A DNA stretch of 64,000 bases from Rathayibacter sp. VKM Ac-2754. GTDB lineage: Bacteria > Actinomycetota > Actinomycetes > Actinomycetales > Microbacteriaceae. Under the pieces are notes generated by a model. That model made no database searches and was not told where the DNA came from. It saw only the letters and a list, made by a program, of their open reading frames with translations. The DNA is taken from assembly GCF_009807095.1 (NCBI RefSeq), contig NZ_WUCC01000005.1, positions 303,726 through 367,725 of the forward strand, read 5' to 3'. Position 1 is the first letter of the stretch, and every line of letters begins with the position of its first letter. Made by a program: the position numbers and the translations under genes. Positions 26,575 through 35,423 of the stretch are shown one piece after another.

Positions 26575-26874
26575 GACTGTTCCTTCTCGGGTCCGGGTGG
26601 GTCGGCCCGGCGACGGGCGCGGGCACCGGGACACTCCAGCACCGCCACCGCCCGCGGCCGCCCACCGCCCAGACGCCTCCCGGCCGGGCCGTGACGACGC
26701 GTCGCTCTCCGGCCACCGGCCGCTCGCTGAGCGGCCAGGATCCGCGAGGCGTCGCGCGTCAGCCCGGGCCGTCGGCGCCGCAGACCTCGACCAGCGGTCC
26801 GTCCAGGCGGAGCAGCAGCCGCACCCCACGGGAGGCGCCCCGCGGCAGCGCGGCGGTGCGGACCGCCGCCGGGG
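26575..26874. other. spacer with possible LacI C-terminal remnant
   Basis: This holds the aqpZ upstream region and a minus-strand segment (26759-26870) reading TAALPRGASRGVRLLLRLDGPLVEV. It resembles the C-terminal LPxxxxGxxAVxLLLxLL-G stretch of LacI regulators but is in a different frame from the intact LacI gene directly upstream. It may be a remnant; nothing else is seen. Confidence 0.35.
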
Positions 26875-27894
26875 TCAGATCGAGTCGCGACGGATCGGCG
26901 GGCAGGCGATGAGCGTCGGCGTCGTGGGCGACGCCGACTCGAGGCCGAGCAGCAGCCTCACGCCGGCGGCGCCGAGCTCGTAGTGCGGGAGGGCGACGGT
27001 GGTCAGGGGAGGCCGCAGGTGCGCGGCGATGACGTCCTGGTTGTCGAAGCCGATGACCGCCATGTCCTCGGGGATCCGAAGGCCGCGCTCGCGCAGACCG
27101 TCGTAGAGCCCCATCGCCACCCGGTCGTTGTGGCAGAAGACGGCGGTGGCCTCGGAGGCGAGGACCGCGGCGGTCGCCGAGTAGCCGCCCTCCTGCTCCG
27201 GAGCCGCCGGGAACACCAGCGACTCGTCGAACGGGATGTTCGCGCTCGCCAGGGCGGCCCGGTATCCGGCGAGCCGACCGGTCTGGGCGGGGGAGTCCGA
27301 CGTGGTGTTGAGGAAGGCGATGCGGCGGTGGCCGGCGGCGAGCAGCTCCTCGGTCGCGGTCCGCCCGCCCTGCTCCTCGTCCGGCACCACGGCGAGCAGT
27401 CCGCTGCCGACGGCGAAGCAGTCGACGAGTACCGTGTCGGTCTGGTGCAGCGCGTCGGGCACCACGATCTCGCGGTGGTACCAGCTCGAGTAGAGGATCC
27501 CGTGCACCTGGTGCTCGAGCATCATGGCGATCGCCTCCTGCTCGACGGCGGCGTTGCCGTCGGTGTTCGCGACGAGCAGCACGTAGCCGTGCCGCCACGC
27601 CTCGTCCTGCGCTCCGTGGATGATCTGGCCGGCGAAGGGCGTCGTCGCGATCGCGTCCGCGACCAGCCCGATGAAGCGCGAGGTGCCTTGCGAGAGGGTC
27701 TTCGCGAGGGCGTTCGGGCGGTAGCCGAGCCGGGCGACCGCCTCCTGCACGCGCTGCCTCGCGTTCTCGCCGATCCGGGCGCCGGCCTTGTCGTTGATGA
27801 CGTGCGAGACGGTCGCCACCGACACGCCGGCGGCCTTCGCGACGTCGCGCATCGTGACGACCGAGCCGTTCCGCGGGTTCTCCGAGGTGCTCAT
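26875..27894 (-). CDS. LacI-family regulator of the GH32 operon
   Basis: The 339-residue regulator has DNA-binding helix VTMRDVAKAAGVSVATVSHV and hinge RPNALAKTLSQGTS, and a sensor domain with IGLVADAIATTPFAG, FCHNDRVAMG and VIGFDNQD. It ends IACPPIRRDSI, typical for LacI members. ATG 27894 overlaps the stop of the MalG-type permease (ATGA), so it is the last gene of the fructan-type operon and probably self-regulating through the operators at 32619-32673. Confidence 0.92.
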   Translation of the reverse strand: MSTSENPRNGSVVTMRDVAKAAGVSVATVSHVINDKAGARIGENARQRVQEAVARLGYRPNALAKTLSQGTSRFIGLVADAIATTPFAGQIIHGAQDEAWRHGYVLLVANTDGNAAVEQEAIAMMLEHQVHGILYSSWYHREIVVPDALHQTDTVLVDCFAVGSGLLAVVPDEEQGGRTATEELLAAGHRRIAFLNTTSDSPAQTGRLAGYRAALASANIPFDESLVFPAAPEQEGGYSATAAVLASEATAVFCHNDRVAMGLYDGLRERGLRIPEDMAVIGFDNQDVIAAHLRPPLTTVALPHYELGAAGVRLLLGLESASPTTPTLIACPPIRRDSI

Positions 27895-28802
27895 CCCTTG
27901 GTCGCTCCGCTCTCGAGTCCCTGGATCATGGCCTTGTTCAGAACCAGGAACACCAGGAGGAGCGGAGTCACCGTCACGCACACGGCCGCGAAGGTCGCGG
28001 TCCAGTCGGTGTTGCCCATCGCTCCGATGTAATTCTGCAGGCCCAACGGGATGGTCTTCAGCCCGTCGGAGAGCACGAAGGTGTTCGCGAAGATGAAGTC
28101 GTTCCAGATGAAGATGCTGTTGACGAGCACCACCGTGATGATCGTGTTCACCGACAGCGGCGACGTGATCCGGAGGAAGATCCGGTACGGCCCCGCGCCG
28201 TCGAGCGACGCCGCCTCGTACATCTCGGCGGGGATGTACTCGTAGAACGACGAGAAGAGGTAGACCGCCATCGGCAGCGCGAACGCCGCGAGCGGGATGA
28301 TCATCGACAGGTGGGTGTCGAGGAGCCCGATCCGCGAGTAGTCGATGAACAGCGGGACGAGCGCGATCTGCACCGGGACGATGATCCCGAGCAGGAACAG
28401 CCCCCGCACGACCCGGCTGAAGCGGAAGCCGAGGACCTGCAGCGCGAAGGCCGCCATCATGCCCGCCACCACGATCAGCACGCTCGCGCCGAGGGTCACG
28501 ATCAGGCTGTTCACGATGTTCAGGCCGAGGTTGCCGCTCGCGAACGCACGGGAGTAGTTCTCGAGAGTCACCTCGGAGGGGAGGGCGAAGGGGTTGCCGC
28601 CGGCGAAATCGGCCGCCGTGCGGAAGCTGGTGAGGAAGAGCCAGGCGAGCGGGTACACCTGCACCACGACGATCAGCACGACCGTGACGGTCAGCAGGGT
28701 GCGCTGGAGTCGCGCCCGCGGCGGCCGCGCGGGCCTCCGGCGCGCAGCGGGCGGCGCGGGTGGGCGCCGGTCGACCGGACGAGTGAGGACGGGGGTGGTC
28801 AT
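27891..28802 (-). CDS. ABC sugar permease, MalG type (GH32 operon)
   Basis: The 303-residue permease has a proline/arginine-rich cytoplasmic N-terminus and six helices. Its EAA loop reads AEMYEAASLDGAGPYRIFLRI. ATG 28802 overlaps the stop of the MalF-type gene (ATGA). The C-terminal LESGATKG is usual for the family. Confidence 0.92.
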   Translation of the reverse strand: MTTPVLTRPVDRRPPAPPAARRRPARPPRARLQRTLLTVTVVLIVVVQVYPLAWLFLTSFRTAADFAGGNPFALPSEVTLENYSRAFASGNLGLNIVNSLIVTLGASVLIVVAGMMAAFALQVLGFRFSRVVRGLFLLGIIVPVQIALVPLFIDYSRIGLLDTHLSMIIPLAAFALPMAVYLFSSFYEYIPAEMYEAASLDGAGPYRIFLRITSPLSVNTIITVVLVNSIFIWNDFIFANTFVLSDGLKTIPLGLQNYIGAMGNTDWTATFAAVCVTVTPLLLVFLVLNKAMIQGLESGATKG

Positions 28803-29743
28803 GAGTCGTCCCTTCGACGCAGGAGCAGGAGGATGATGCCGACCGCGACGAGGCACTCGACGACGATGAAGACCGAGATCGCGCTCGCGTAGCCGTAGTC
28901 GGTGTGCACGAAGGCGGTCTTGTACATGTAGGTCGTCAGCAGCTCCGACGACTGCCCGGGGCCGCCGTTGGTCAGGAGGTACGGGATGTCGAAGCCGCGG
29001 AGGGCGAACGTGGTCGCCATGATCGTGGTCGTGATCCAGACGGGCCGGATGTAGGGGAAGCGCACCCTCCAGAACAGCTGCCACCAGGAGGCGCCGTCGA
29101 GGCGGGCCGCCTCCTCGAGCTCGCGGGGGACCGCGAGCAGGGCCGCGTAGATGATCAGCATGTAGAGCCCGGTGAACCGCCAGCCCTCCGGGATCGACAC
29201 GGCGGCGAGCACCGTCGAGACGTTCGAGAGCCAGGCGGTCTGCAGGCCCTCGAGCCCGATCCAGCCGAGGGCCTGGTTGAGCAGGCCGAGCGGCTCGAGC
29301 GAGTAGATCCGCTGGAAGAGGATCGCGATCGCGACGGTCGAGATGACCGCGGGCAGCAGGTAGAGGGTCTTCGCGAGCTCGCGCGCCCGGGGGAGCGCGG
29401 TGAGCAGGCTCGCGACGACCAGTGCGCCGCCGAGCTGGAGAACGAGGCAGATCGCGAGGTAGCCGAGCGCGTTCCCGAACGACGTCCAGAAGACGTCGTC
29501 GCGGGTGAGCATCTTCACGTAGTTGTCGACACCGACGAACGCCATGTCGGTGATGCCGTCCCAGCGGAAGAAGCTCAGGACCAGGGACTGCACGATCGGC
29601 AGCAGCACCGCGAGGCCGTAGACGGCCAGCGGAGGGACGAGGAAGACCAGCACCGAGAGGCGCGATCGGCGGGGCAGCATCGAGGCCGCCCGGGGCCGGG
29701 ACGGGCGCGTGCGCACCGTCCCGGCCGGGGCGAGATCAGCCAT
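28799..29743 (-). CDS. ABC sugar permease, MalF type (GH32 operon)
   Basis: The 314-residue permease has six helices. Its EAA loop is RELEEAARLDGASWWQLFWRV. ATG 29743 lies 8 bases inside the end of the binding-protein gene, so the three transporter genes are translationally chained. No ATPase gene is present in the operon. Confidence 0.92.
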   Translation of the reverse strand: MADLAPAGTVRTRPSRPRAASMLPRRSRLSVLVFLVPPLAVYGLAVLLPIVQSLVLSFFRWDGITDMAFVGVDNYVKMLTRDDVFWTSFGNALGYLAICLVLQLGGALVVASLLTALPRARELAKTLYLLPAVISTVAIAILFQRIYSLEPLGLLNQALGWIGLEGLQTAWLSNVSTVLAAVSIPEGWRFTGLYMLIIYAALLAVPRELEEAARLDGASWWQLFWRVRFPYIRPVWITTTIMATTFALRGFDIPYLLTNGGPGQSSELLTTYMYKTAFVHTDYGYASAISVFIVVECLVAVGIILLLLRRRDDS

Positions 29744-31076
29744 CGCTGTTCTCCGCCAGGGCGGCGTCCATCGTCTCGATGAACTCGTCGGGAGTGGTGT
29801 CGCCCTGCACGAGCAGCGTCAGCTCCTGCTGGAGGCGGGTGTTCGTGGCCGGGTCGAGCTGCGTGTCCCAGGGCATCGCGATCGCTGTGCCCACCGAGTC
29901 GGCCTGCTCGACCGCGCGGGTGTAGAGCGGAGTCGCGTCGGCAGGGATCGCGGTCGCCGCCGACGTCGTGGGCGAGAGAGCGCCGGTCGCCGCGTAGACC
30001 TCGGGGTAGCGCTCGAGGGCGAAGGCGAGGAAGTCGCGGACCAGCGGATCGAACGTCTGCGTGTTCACGGCCATCCCGATCCCCGACGGGGTGACGTACT
30101 CGTCGTCGGCGGTGACGGCTCCGTCGACGGTCGGCAGGGTGAAGTAGTCGACGGAGTCGCGGACCGCCGGATCGAGCGCCTCGGTCGCGAGGTTGCTCAG
30201 CTCCCAGGTCCCCGTGTTGTAGACGGCCGCCTTGCCCGAGGTGAACAGCGCCTGCGCGTCGGCGTAGCCGGTCGACGAGAAGCCCTCCTGGAAGCACCCC
30301 GCCTCGCCGAGTGCCGACAGCCACTCCGCTGCGGCGCGCCCCGCCGGATCGGCGAAGGACGCGTCGCCGTTCTTGAGGTCCTGCACGTACTCGGGGCCCG
30401 CCAGACGGAACGGGTAGTAGGCCATGTAGCGCTCGAGCGGCCACTGGTCCTGCCCGTCGAGCGCGATGGGGGTGATCCCCTTCGCGCGGAGGCTCTCGCA
30501 CATCGCGGGGAAGTCGTCGAGGGTCGCGGGGACCTGCACGCCGGCCTCGTCGAGCAGCGCCTTGTTGTACCAGAAGAACTCGAGCTGGAACTCGAACGGC
30601 ACCATGCGGAGGGACCCGTCGTCGAACCGCTGGTAGTTCAGCGCCGCCTCGCGGTAGTCGCCGGACATGCCCAGATCCTCGACCAGGAGGTCGATGTCGA
30701 CCATGCGGCCCTGATCGGCGAGCTTCTGCGCGAACGGAGTCGCGTCGGTGTCGAACAGCTCGGGCAGCTTGTTCGCGGCGGCGAGCGTCTCGTACTTCTG
30801 CACGTAGGACGGCCGGTCCGGCGTGGTGATCAGGTTGAGGGCGAAGCCCGGGTGGTCGGCCGCGTACTCGTCGGCGATCTGCTGCATCGCCGTGATGACG
30901 CCTCCGTCGGCCGGGCGGGAGAGGAGCCACGAGATCTCGCGGGGGACGATGTCGCCGGCGGGATCGACGTCGGACGGGTCGACGGCGGCGGTGCTGCCGG
31001 CGCAGCCGGTCAGCGCGAGGGCGAGGGCGGCCGAGGCCGCGGCGAGGAACGAGGCCTTGCGCCTGTGGGTGGTCAT
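29736..31076 (-). CDS. ABC sugar-binding lipoprotein (GH32 operon)
   Basis: The 446-residue family-1 solute-binding lipoprotein has leader MTTHRRKASFLAAA to LALTGC. The mature part has GKAAVYNTGTWELSNL and FWYNKALLDEAGV, as in oligosaccharide-binding proteins. ATG 31076 has GGAG 7 bases upstream; a further ATG at 31091 is the GGAG-overlapping one and less likely. It lies 35 bp after the GH32 gene, so a fructo-oligosaccharide or sucrose-like ligand is inferred. Confidence 0.9.
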   Translation of the reverse strand: MTTHRRKASFLAAASAALALALTGCAGSTAAVDPSDVDPAGDIVPREISWLLSRPADGGVITAMQQIADEYAADHPGFALNLITTPDRPSYVQKYETLAAANKLPELFDTDATPFAQKLADQGRMVDIDLLVEDLGMSGDYREAALNYQRFDDGSLRMVPFEFQLEFFWYNKALLDEAGVQVPATLDDFPAMCESLRAKGITPIALDGQDQWPLERYMAYYPFRLAGPEYVQDLKNGDASFADPAGRAAAEWLSALGEAGCFQEGFSSTGYADAQALFTSGKAAVYNTGTWELSNLATEALDPAVRDSVDYFTLPTVDGAVTADDEYVTPSGIGMAVNTQTFDPLVRDFLAFALERYPEVYAATGALSPTTSAATAIPADATPLYTRAVEQADSVGTAIAMPWDTQLDPATNTRLQQELTLLVQGDTTPDEFIETMDAALAENSDG

Positions 31077-31111
31077 GATCGGAATCTCCATTGATCGATG
31101 TGCGGGTGAGG

Positions 31112-32581
31112 TCAGGACGTGGAAGCGAGGAGCGCGTCGGCGCTCCGCGGGTCGGGGAGGCGCTCGCTCCTGGGTGCGAGGGCGAACGAGTCGACGGTGA
31201 TGCGCCCCTCGCCGACGAAGACGCCGACGCGGCCGCTCGGCCGGTCGTAGAGGCGCGTGCTCAGCACCACGGAGTCGTCGAGGGTCGCGACGCAGAGATC
31301 GCCGTCGACGATCACGTCGAGCGTGTGCGCGCCGGGGTCGAGTCGGCACGGCCGCTCGAGCTCGACGGCGAAGGGCACGTCGCCCGAGATCTGCCACTGC
31401 TCGGTGCCGGTCGTCCGGCGGGGCCAGCGGTCGAGGACGAGTCGTCCGCGGCGCGGCTCGAGACGCAGCACGTAGCCCTCGTCTCCGTCGGCGCTCGCCC
31501 GCAGCACGACGCCGCACTCGGTGGTGCCCTCGCCGATGTCGAGTCGGGCGACGAGCCGGAACGAGCCGGGCGTCTCCTCCGGGGACAGGAGCTGCGCGTA
31601 GCCGTCGGGCGCGTCGAGGACGGTGCGGCCGGTCAGCTCGGCGGGCGTCTCGAACGTCGCGCGCAGCTCGGGTGCGGGGTGGAAGGCCAGCGTGCCGTCG
31701 AGGCGCTGCTCGGCCTCGATGACCGCGAGCGTCCCGGCCCACTGCCACGCCCCGTCGTCGGCCGAGCCCTCCCGGGAGGCGATCCAGCCGAAGAAGAAGC
31801 GCCGCCCGTCGCGCTCCGCCGACTTGGCGGCGTAGAACGCTCGACCGTCGATCGTGTCGTGCTCGGGGACGAGCCAGGGCCCGCTCGGATCGCGCGCCAT
31901 CCGGTAGCGCGTGGTGAACGCGTCGCTGAACTCGGAGGAGACGAGGTACCACCACTCGCCCCACTGGAACACCTCGGGGCACTCGTGGGCGATGTAGCGG
32001 CGGGGGTCCCAGAACGGCTCGGCCGGCTGCCACGTGATGAGGTCGACGGAGGTGCACTGCGCGATCACCCCGCGGCGGCGTGCCGGGCCCTCGGCGTGGC
32101 GGGCGGTGACGAGCATCCGCCAGAGCCCCGCCCGTTCGTCGCGGAACACGAAGGGATCGCGCCAGTCGCCCGTCTCGTAGCCGGCGGTCGCGCCGAAGGT
32201 GTGCATCGGATGCCGCTGCCAGGTGCTCATGCCGTCGCCGCTGGTCGCGTGCGCCACGACCTGGAGTGCGCGGCCGTCGTCGCCGAGCCGGTCGGGATTC
32301 TGGCCCGTGTAGAACGCGTGGTGCACGCCGTCGGAGTCGAGCACGATGCTGCCGGTGTAGATGTTGTGGTCGGCGGCGGACGGTCCGCCCGAGGCGATCG
32401 CGACGCCGGCCTCGGCGAACTGCACGAGATCGTCGGTGACGATCCGGTGCCAGGGCATGCCCTCTCGCGGCAGTGCGCGCGTCTCGTGCAGATAGAAGAG
32501 GTGGAACTCGCCGTCCTCCTGCCAGGGGATGACGTCGCCCACCCAGGCGCCCTCAGGCCGGTAGAACCCTCGCTGGTCCAT
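31112..32581 (-). CDS. GH32-type glycoside hydrolase
   Basis: The 489-residue enzyme has the five-blade propeller motifs of GH32: a nucleophile segment AWVGDVIPW (Asp16, replacing the usual WMNDPNG), WRDPFVF (Arg-Asp-Pro, about 141-143) and HECPEVF (Glu-Cys, about 200-201). A C-terminal beta-sandwich follows from about residue 310. It probably cleaves fructosyl or related linkages in the cytoplasm, since there is no signal peptide. ATG 32581 follows GGAG with 5-base spacing. It leads an operon with ABC importer and LacI genes. The altered nucleophile motif places it in a divergent GH32 branch, so specificity is uncertain. Confidence 0.85.
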   Translation of the reverse strand: MDQRGFYRPEGAWVGDVIPWQEDGEFHLFYLHETRALPREGMPWHRIVTDDLVQFAEAGVAIASGGPSAADHNIYTGSIVLDSDGVHHAFYTGQNPDRLGDDGRALQVVAHATSGDGMSTWQRHPMHTFGATAGYETGDWRDPFVFRDERAGLWRMLVTARHAEGPARRRGVIAQCTSVDLITWQPAEPFWDPRRYIAHECPEVFQWGEWWYLVSSEFSDAFTTRYRMARDPSGPWLVPEHDTIDGRAFYAAKSAERDGRRFFFGWIASREGSADDGAWQWAGTLAVIEAEQRLDGTLAFHPAPELRATFETPAELTGRTVLDAPDGYAQLLSPEETPGSFRLVARLDIGEGTTECGVVLRASADGDEGYVLRLEPRRGRLVLDRWPRRTTGTEQWQISGDVPFAVELERPCRLDPGAHTLDVIVDGDLCVATLDDSVVLSTRLYDRPSGRVGVFVGEGRITVDSFALAPRSERLPDPRSADALLASTS

Positions 32582-32618
32582 GATCACTCCGCTGTGTCTG
32601 CTGCCGATGCAGCACTGG

Positions 32619-32673
32619 TTAATCGGTTACGCAGACTGTAACCACTGCTCGCGCAATTGATCAAGCGGTTAAT
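32619..32673. promoter_or_regulatory. two LacI-type operators of the GH32 operon
   Basis: On the minus strand the sites read GTAACCGATTAA (32630-32619) and TTAACCGCTTGA (32673-32662), sharing the pattern TAACCGNTTRA around a central CG. The second is embedded in a longer inverted repeat with TTGAT/ATCAA ends (32658-32677). They are 43 bp apart, about four helical turns. They lie just upstream of the GH32 start, which fits control by the operon's LacI protein (26875-27894). Confidence 0.65.
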
Positions 32674-32790
32674 CAACCCGTTCTCGGATCGTTTCCCCCT
32701 CACCGGTCGGGACGTTCAGCGGCGTCCACGACCTTCGGCGGCGGCAGCCGGCCTCCGCTCACACGCGAAAACCCATCGCACTTCGGCAAA

Positions 32791-32901
32791 GAGAGCGCTC
32801 TCACAAAACTCTTGACCTCGCCGCACACTGCTCCGTATGCTCACAGCACACCTCGTGAGAGCGCTCTCAGCACCACGACGCAGCCGCGTGAGAGCGCTCT
32901 A
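32791..32901 (+). promoter_or_regulatory. three GAGAGCGCTCTC operators and promoter of the ceb-like operon
   Basis: Palindromes GAGAGCGCTCTC lie at 32791-32802 and 32857-32868, and a one-base variant GAGAGCGCTCTA at 32890-32901. A promoter with TTGACC (32812-32817), 18-base spacer and TATGCT (32836-32841) sits between the first two. The boxes resemble CebR/CelR sites (TGGGAGCGCTCCCA) of other actinobacteria. The layout suggests strong repression by the LacI protein encoded at 36494. Confidence 0.8.
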
Positions 32902-32937
32902 CCGAAGTGCCCTGACACCCATCACGAAGGAGTGACC

Positions 32938-34248
32938 GTGCACGCATCACCACGCACCAGGATCGCCACGGCGATCGCCGGTGCCGCCTCTCTCGCCCTG
33001 CTCGTCACCGGATGCGCATCCGGATCCGACGCCGCGGAGGGCGGCGACGTCGAACTCACCGTCACCACGTTCAACGCCATGGGGTTCGACGACCTCTACG
33101 CGGAGTACGAGGAGGCGAACCCCGGCATCACCATCGTGCCGAACAACATCGACACCGGCGGCAACGCCCGCACCGACGCCTTCACCAAGCTGGCCGCCGG
33201 CTCCGGGCTCGCCGACGTCGTCGCGATCGAGGAGGGCTGGCTCGGCTCGATCATGGAGGTCTCGGACCAGTTCGTCGACCTGCGCGACCACGGCATCGAG
33301 GACCGCAAGGCCGACTGGGTCGACTGGAAGTACGAGCAGGCCACCGACCCCGAGGGCCGCGTCATCGGCTACGGCACCGACATCGGCCCCGAGGGCCTCT
33401 GCTACAGCACCGCCGCCTTCGAGGCGGCAGGGCTCCCCACCGATCGCGCGGCCGTCGCCGAGCTGCTCGGCGGCGCGGACGCGACCTGGGAGGACTACTT
33501 CGCGGCCGGCAAGCAGTACCACGACGCCACGGGCAAGGCCTGGTACGACCACTCCGGATTCGTCTGGAATGCCATGGTCAACCAGCTCCCCGAGGGCTAC
33601 TACACCGCCGACGGCGAGCTGAACATCGAGGGCAACCCCGAGCTCGAGGAGCGCTGGGCTCAGCTGACCGACGCTGCCGGCTCCGGACTCTCGGCCGCGC
33701 AGAAGGCCTGGGACTGGAACAAGGGCAAGTCGTTCACCGACCAGACCTTCGCCACCTTCGTCTGCCCCGCGTGGATGTTCGGCACGCTGAAGAGCAACGT
33801 CGAGGCCGGCGGCGGCGACGCCGCGGACACCGGCTGGGACTTCGCAGACGTCTTCCCCGGAGGTGCGGCCAACTGGGGCGGCTCGTTCCTCTCGGTCCCG
33901 ACCCAGTCGGAGCACCCGGCCGAGGCCGCGGCGCTCGCGTCGTGGCTCAGCGAGCCCGAGCAGCAGCTGAAGGCGTTCGAGGCGGCCGGTCCGTTCCCGA
34001 GCACGATCGTCGCGCAGGAGGAGCTCGCCTCCGCCGCCACCCCCGACCCGTCGCTGAACGACTCGCCTACCGGTGAGATCCTCGCGAAGCGCGCCGAGGG
34101 AGTCGTGGCTCAGTACAAGGGCCCCGACGACTCGCTGATCCAGGAGAACGTGTTCGGCCCCGTCCTGCAGAAGGTCGACCGCGGCGAGCTCGACGGCGAC
34201 GCCGCGTGGGCCGAGGCGCTCACGCTGCTCGACGAGCTCGTCGACTGA
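32938..34248 (+). CDS. ABC sugar-binding lipoprotein, CebE-like
   Basis: The 436-residue binding lipoprotein has signal peptide RIATAIAGAASLALLVTGC with lipobox VTGC. Family features are VTTFNAMGFDDLYAEYEEAN, VVAIEEGWLGSIM and GEGxL-type pieces such as YGTDIGPEGLCYSTAAFEAA. The overall pattern resembles cellobiose/cellotriose-binding CebE. GTG 32938 has GAAGGAG upstream. Substrate is inferred from this resemblance and the CebR-like operators, not shown. Confidence 0.85.
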   Translation: MHASPRTRIATAIAGAASLALLVTGCASGSDAAEGGDVELTVTTFNAMGFDDLYAEYEEANPGITIVPNNIDTGGNARTDAFTKLAAGSGLADVVAIEEGWLGSIMEVSDQFVDLRDHGIEDRKADWVDWKYEQATDPEGRVIGYGTDIGPEGLCYSTAAFEAAGLPTDRAAVAELLGGADATWEDYFAAGKQYHDATGKAWYDHSGFVWNAMVNQLPEGYYTADGELNIEGNPELEERWAQLTDAAGSGLSAAQKAWDWNKGKSFTDQTFATFVCPAWMFGTLKSNVEAGGGDAADTGWDFADVFPGGAANWGGSFLSVPTQSEHPAEAAALASWLSEPEQQLKAFEAAGPFPSTIVAQEELASAATPDPSLNDSPTGEILAKRAEGVVAQYKGPDDSLIQENVFGPVLQKVDRGELDGDAAWAEALTLLDELVD

Positions 34249-34331
34249 CCCACTCCCTCCGCTGAGCGGGCTCCGGTCGCGACCGACCGGGGCTCGCTGA
34301 GCCTCTCCGACTCGAGGAAGGCACCGTCGCC

Positions 34332-35423
34332 ATGACGAGCACTCTCACTCCGCCGGTCACGGCGGCGCCCCCGGCGGGCAGGCGTCCGACGCCCCGCCTC
34401 CCGCTGACGTTCCGCCAGCGCGCGAGCCGCTTCGACGTGAAGGCCTCGCCCTACCTCTACATCTCGCCGTTCTTCCTGCTCTTCGCGATCACGGGTGCGT
34501 TCCCGCTCGTCTACACGCTCGTCGTCTCGCTCTACGACTGGCAGCTGCTGCAGGGTCAGGGCGACTTCGTCGGGTTCGGCAACTTCGCGGCCGTGCTGGG
34601 CGACCGCTTCTTCTGGAACTCGATCGTCAACACGCTCAGCATCTTCCTGCTCTCGACGATCCCGCAGCTCGCCGTGGCCCTGCTGCTCGCGGCCGCCCTC
34701 GACCAGTCGCTGCGCGCCCGCACCTTCTGGCGGATGAGCGTGCTGCTGCCCTACGTGGTCTCGCCCGTGGCGGTGGCGCTGATCTTCTCGAGCATCTTCG
34801 GCGATCAGGACGGGCTCGTGAACAACCTCCTCGGCCTCGTCGGCATCGCTCCGATCGAGTGGACGAACGACCGGCTCGCGAGCCACGTCGCGATCGCCTC
34901 GATGGTCAACTGGCGCTGGACCGGCTACAACGCCCTGATCCTCCTCGCCGCGATGCAGGCGGTGCCGCGCGACCTGCACGAGTCCGCCGCGCTCGACGGC
35001 GCGGGCACGTTCCGCCGCTTCACCTCGATCACGATCCCGAACATTCGCCCGACCCTGATCTTCGTGATCATCACCGCCACCATCGGCGGCCTGCAGGTCT
35101 TCGCCGAGCCGCGCCTCTTCGACGTCTCGAACGCCGGCGGCATCGGCGGCTCGGACCGGCAGTTCCAGACCACGGTCCTCTACCTGTGGGAGATGGCGTT
35201 CTTCCGCCAGAACTTCGGCGAGGCGGCGGCCGTCGCCTGGCTCCTCTTCCTCCTGATCGTCCTGATCGGGCTCGTCAACTTCGCGATCTCGCGGCGGATC
35301 GCCTCCGTCGAGAACCGCGTCGTGTCGAAGCGGAGGCAGCGCAGGGCCACCGCGGACGAGATCGCCGCCACCGACCCCCTGCTGACCTCGACCGGCCTCG
35401 GCCAGAAGGCGAGCGAGCGATGA
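34332..35423 (+). CDS. ABC sugar permease, CebF/MalF-like
   Basis: The 363-residue permease has six helices after a 40-residue basic N-terminus, an EAA loop DLHESAALDGAGTFRRFTSI, and ends in a charged cytoplasmic tail. It lies 83 bp after the binding-protein gene and overlaps the next permease by 4 bases (ATGA). The product would form the CebF-like half of the channel. Confidence 0.9.
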   Translation: MTSTLTPPVTAAPPAGRRPTPRLPLTFRQRASRFDVKASPYLYISPFFLLFAITGAFPLVYTLVVSLYDWQLLQGQGDFVGFGNFAAVLGDRFFWNSIVNTLSIFLLSTIPQLAVALLLAAALDQSLRARTFWRMSVLLPYVVSPVAVALIFSSIFGDQDGLVNNLLGLVGIAPIEWTNDRLASHVAIASMVNWRWTGYNALILLAAMQAVPRDLHESAALDGAGTFRRFTSITIPNIRPTLIFVIITATIGGLQVFAEPRLFDVSNAGGIGGSDRQFQTTVLYLWEMAFFRQNFGEAAAVAWLLFLLIVLIGLVNFAISRRIASVENRVVSKRRQRRATADEIAATDPLLTSTGLGQKASER

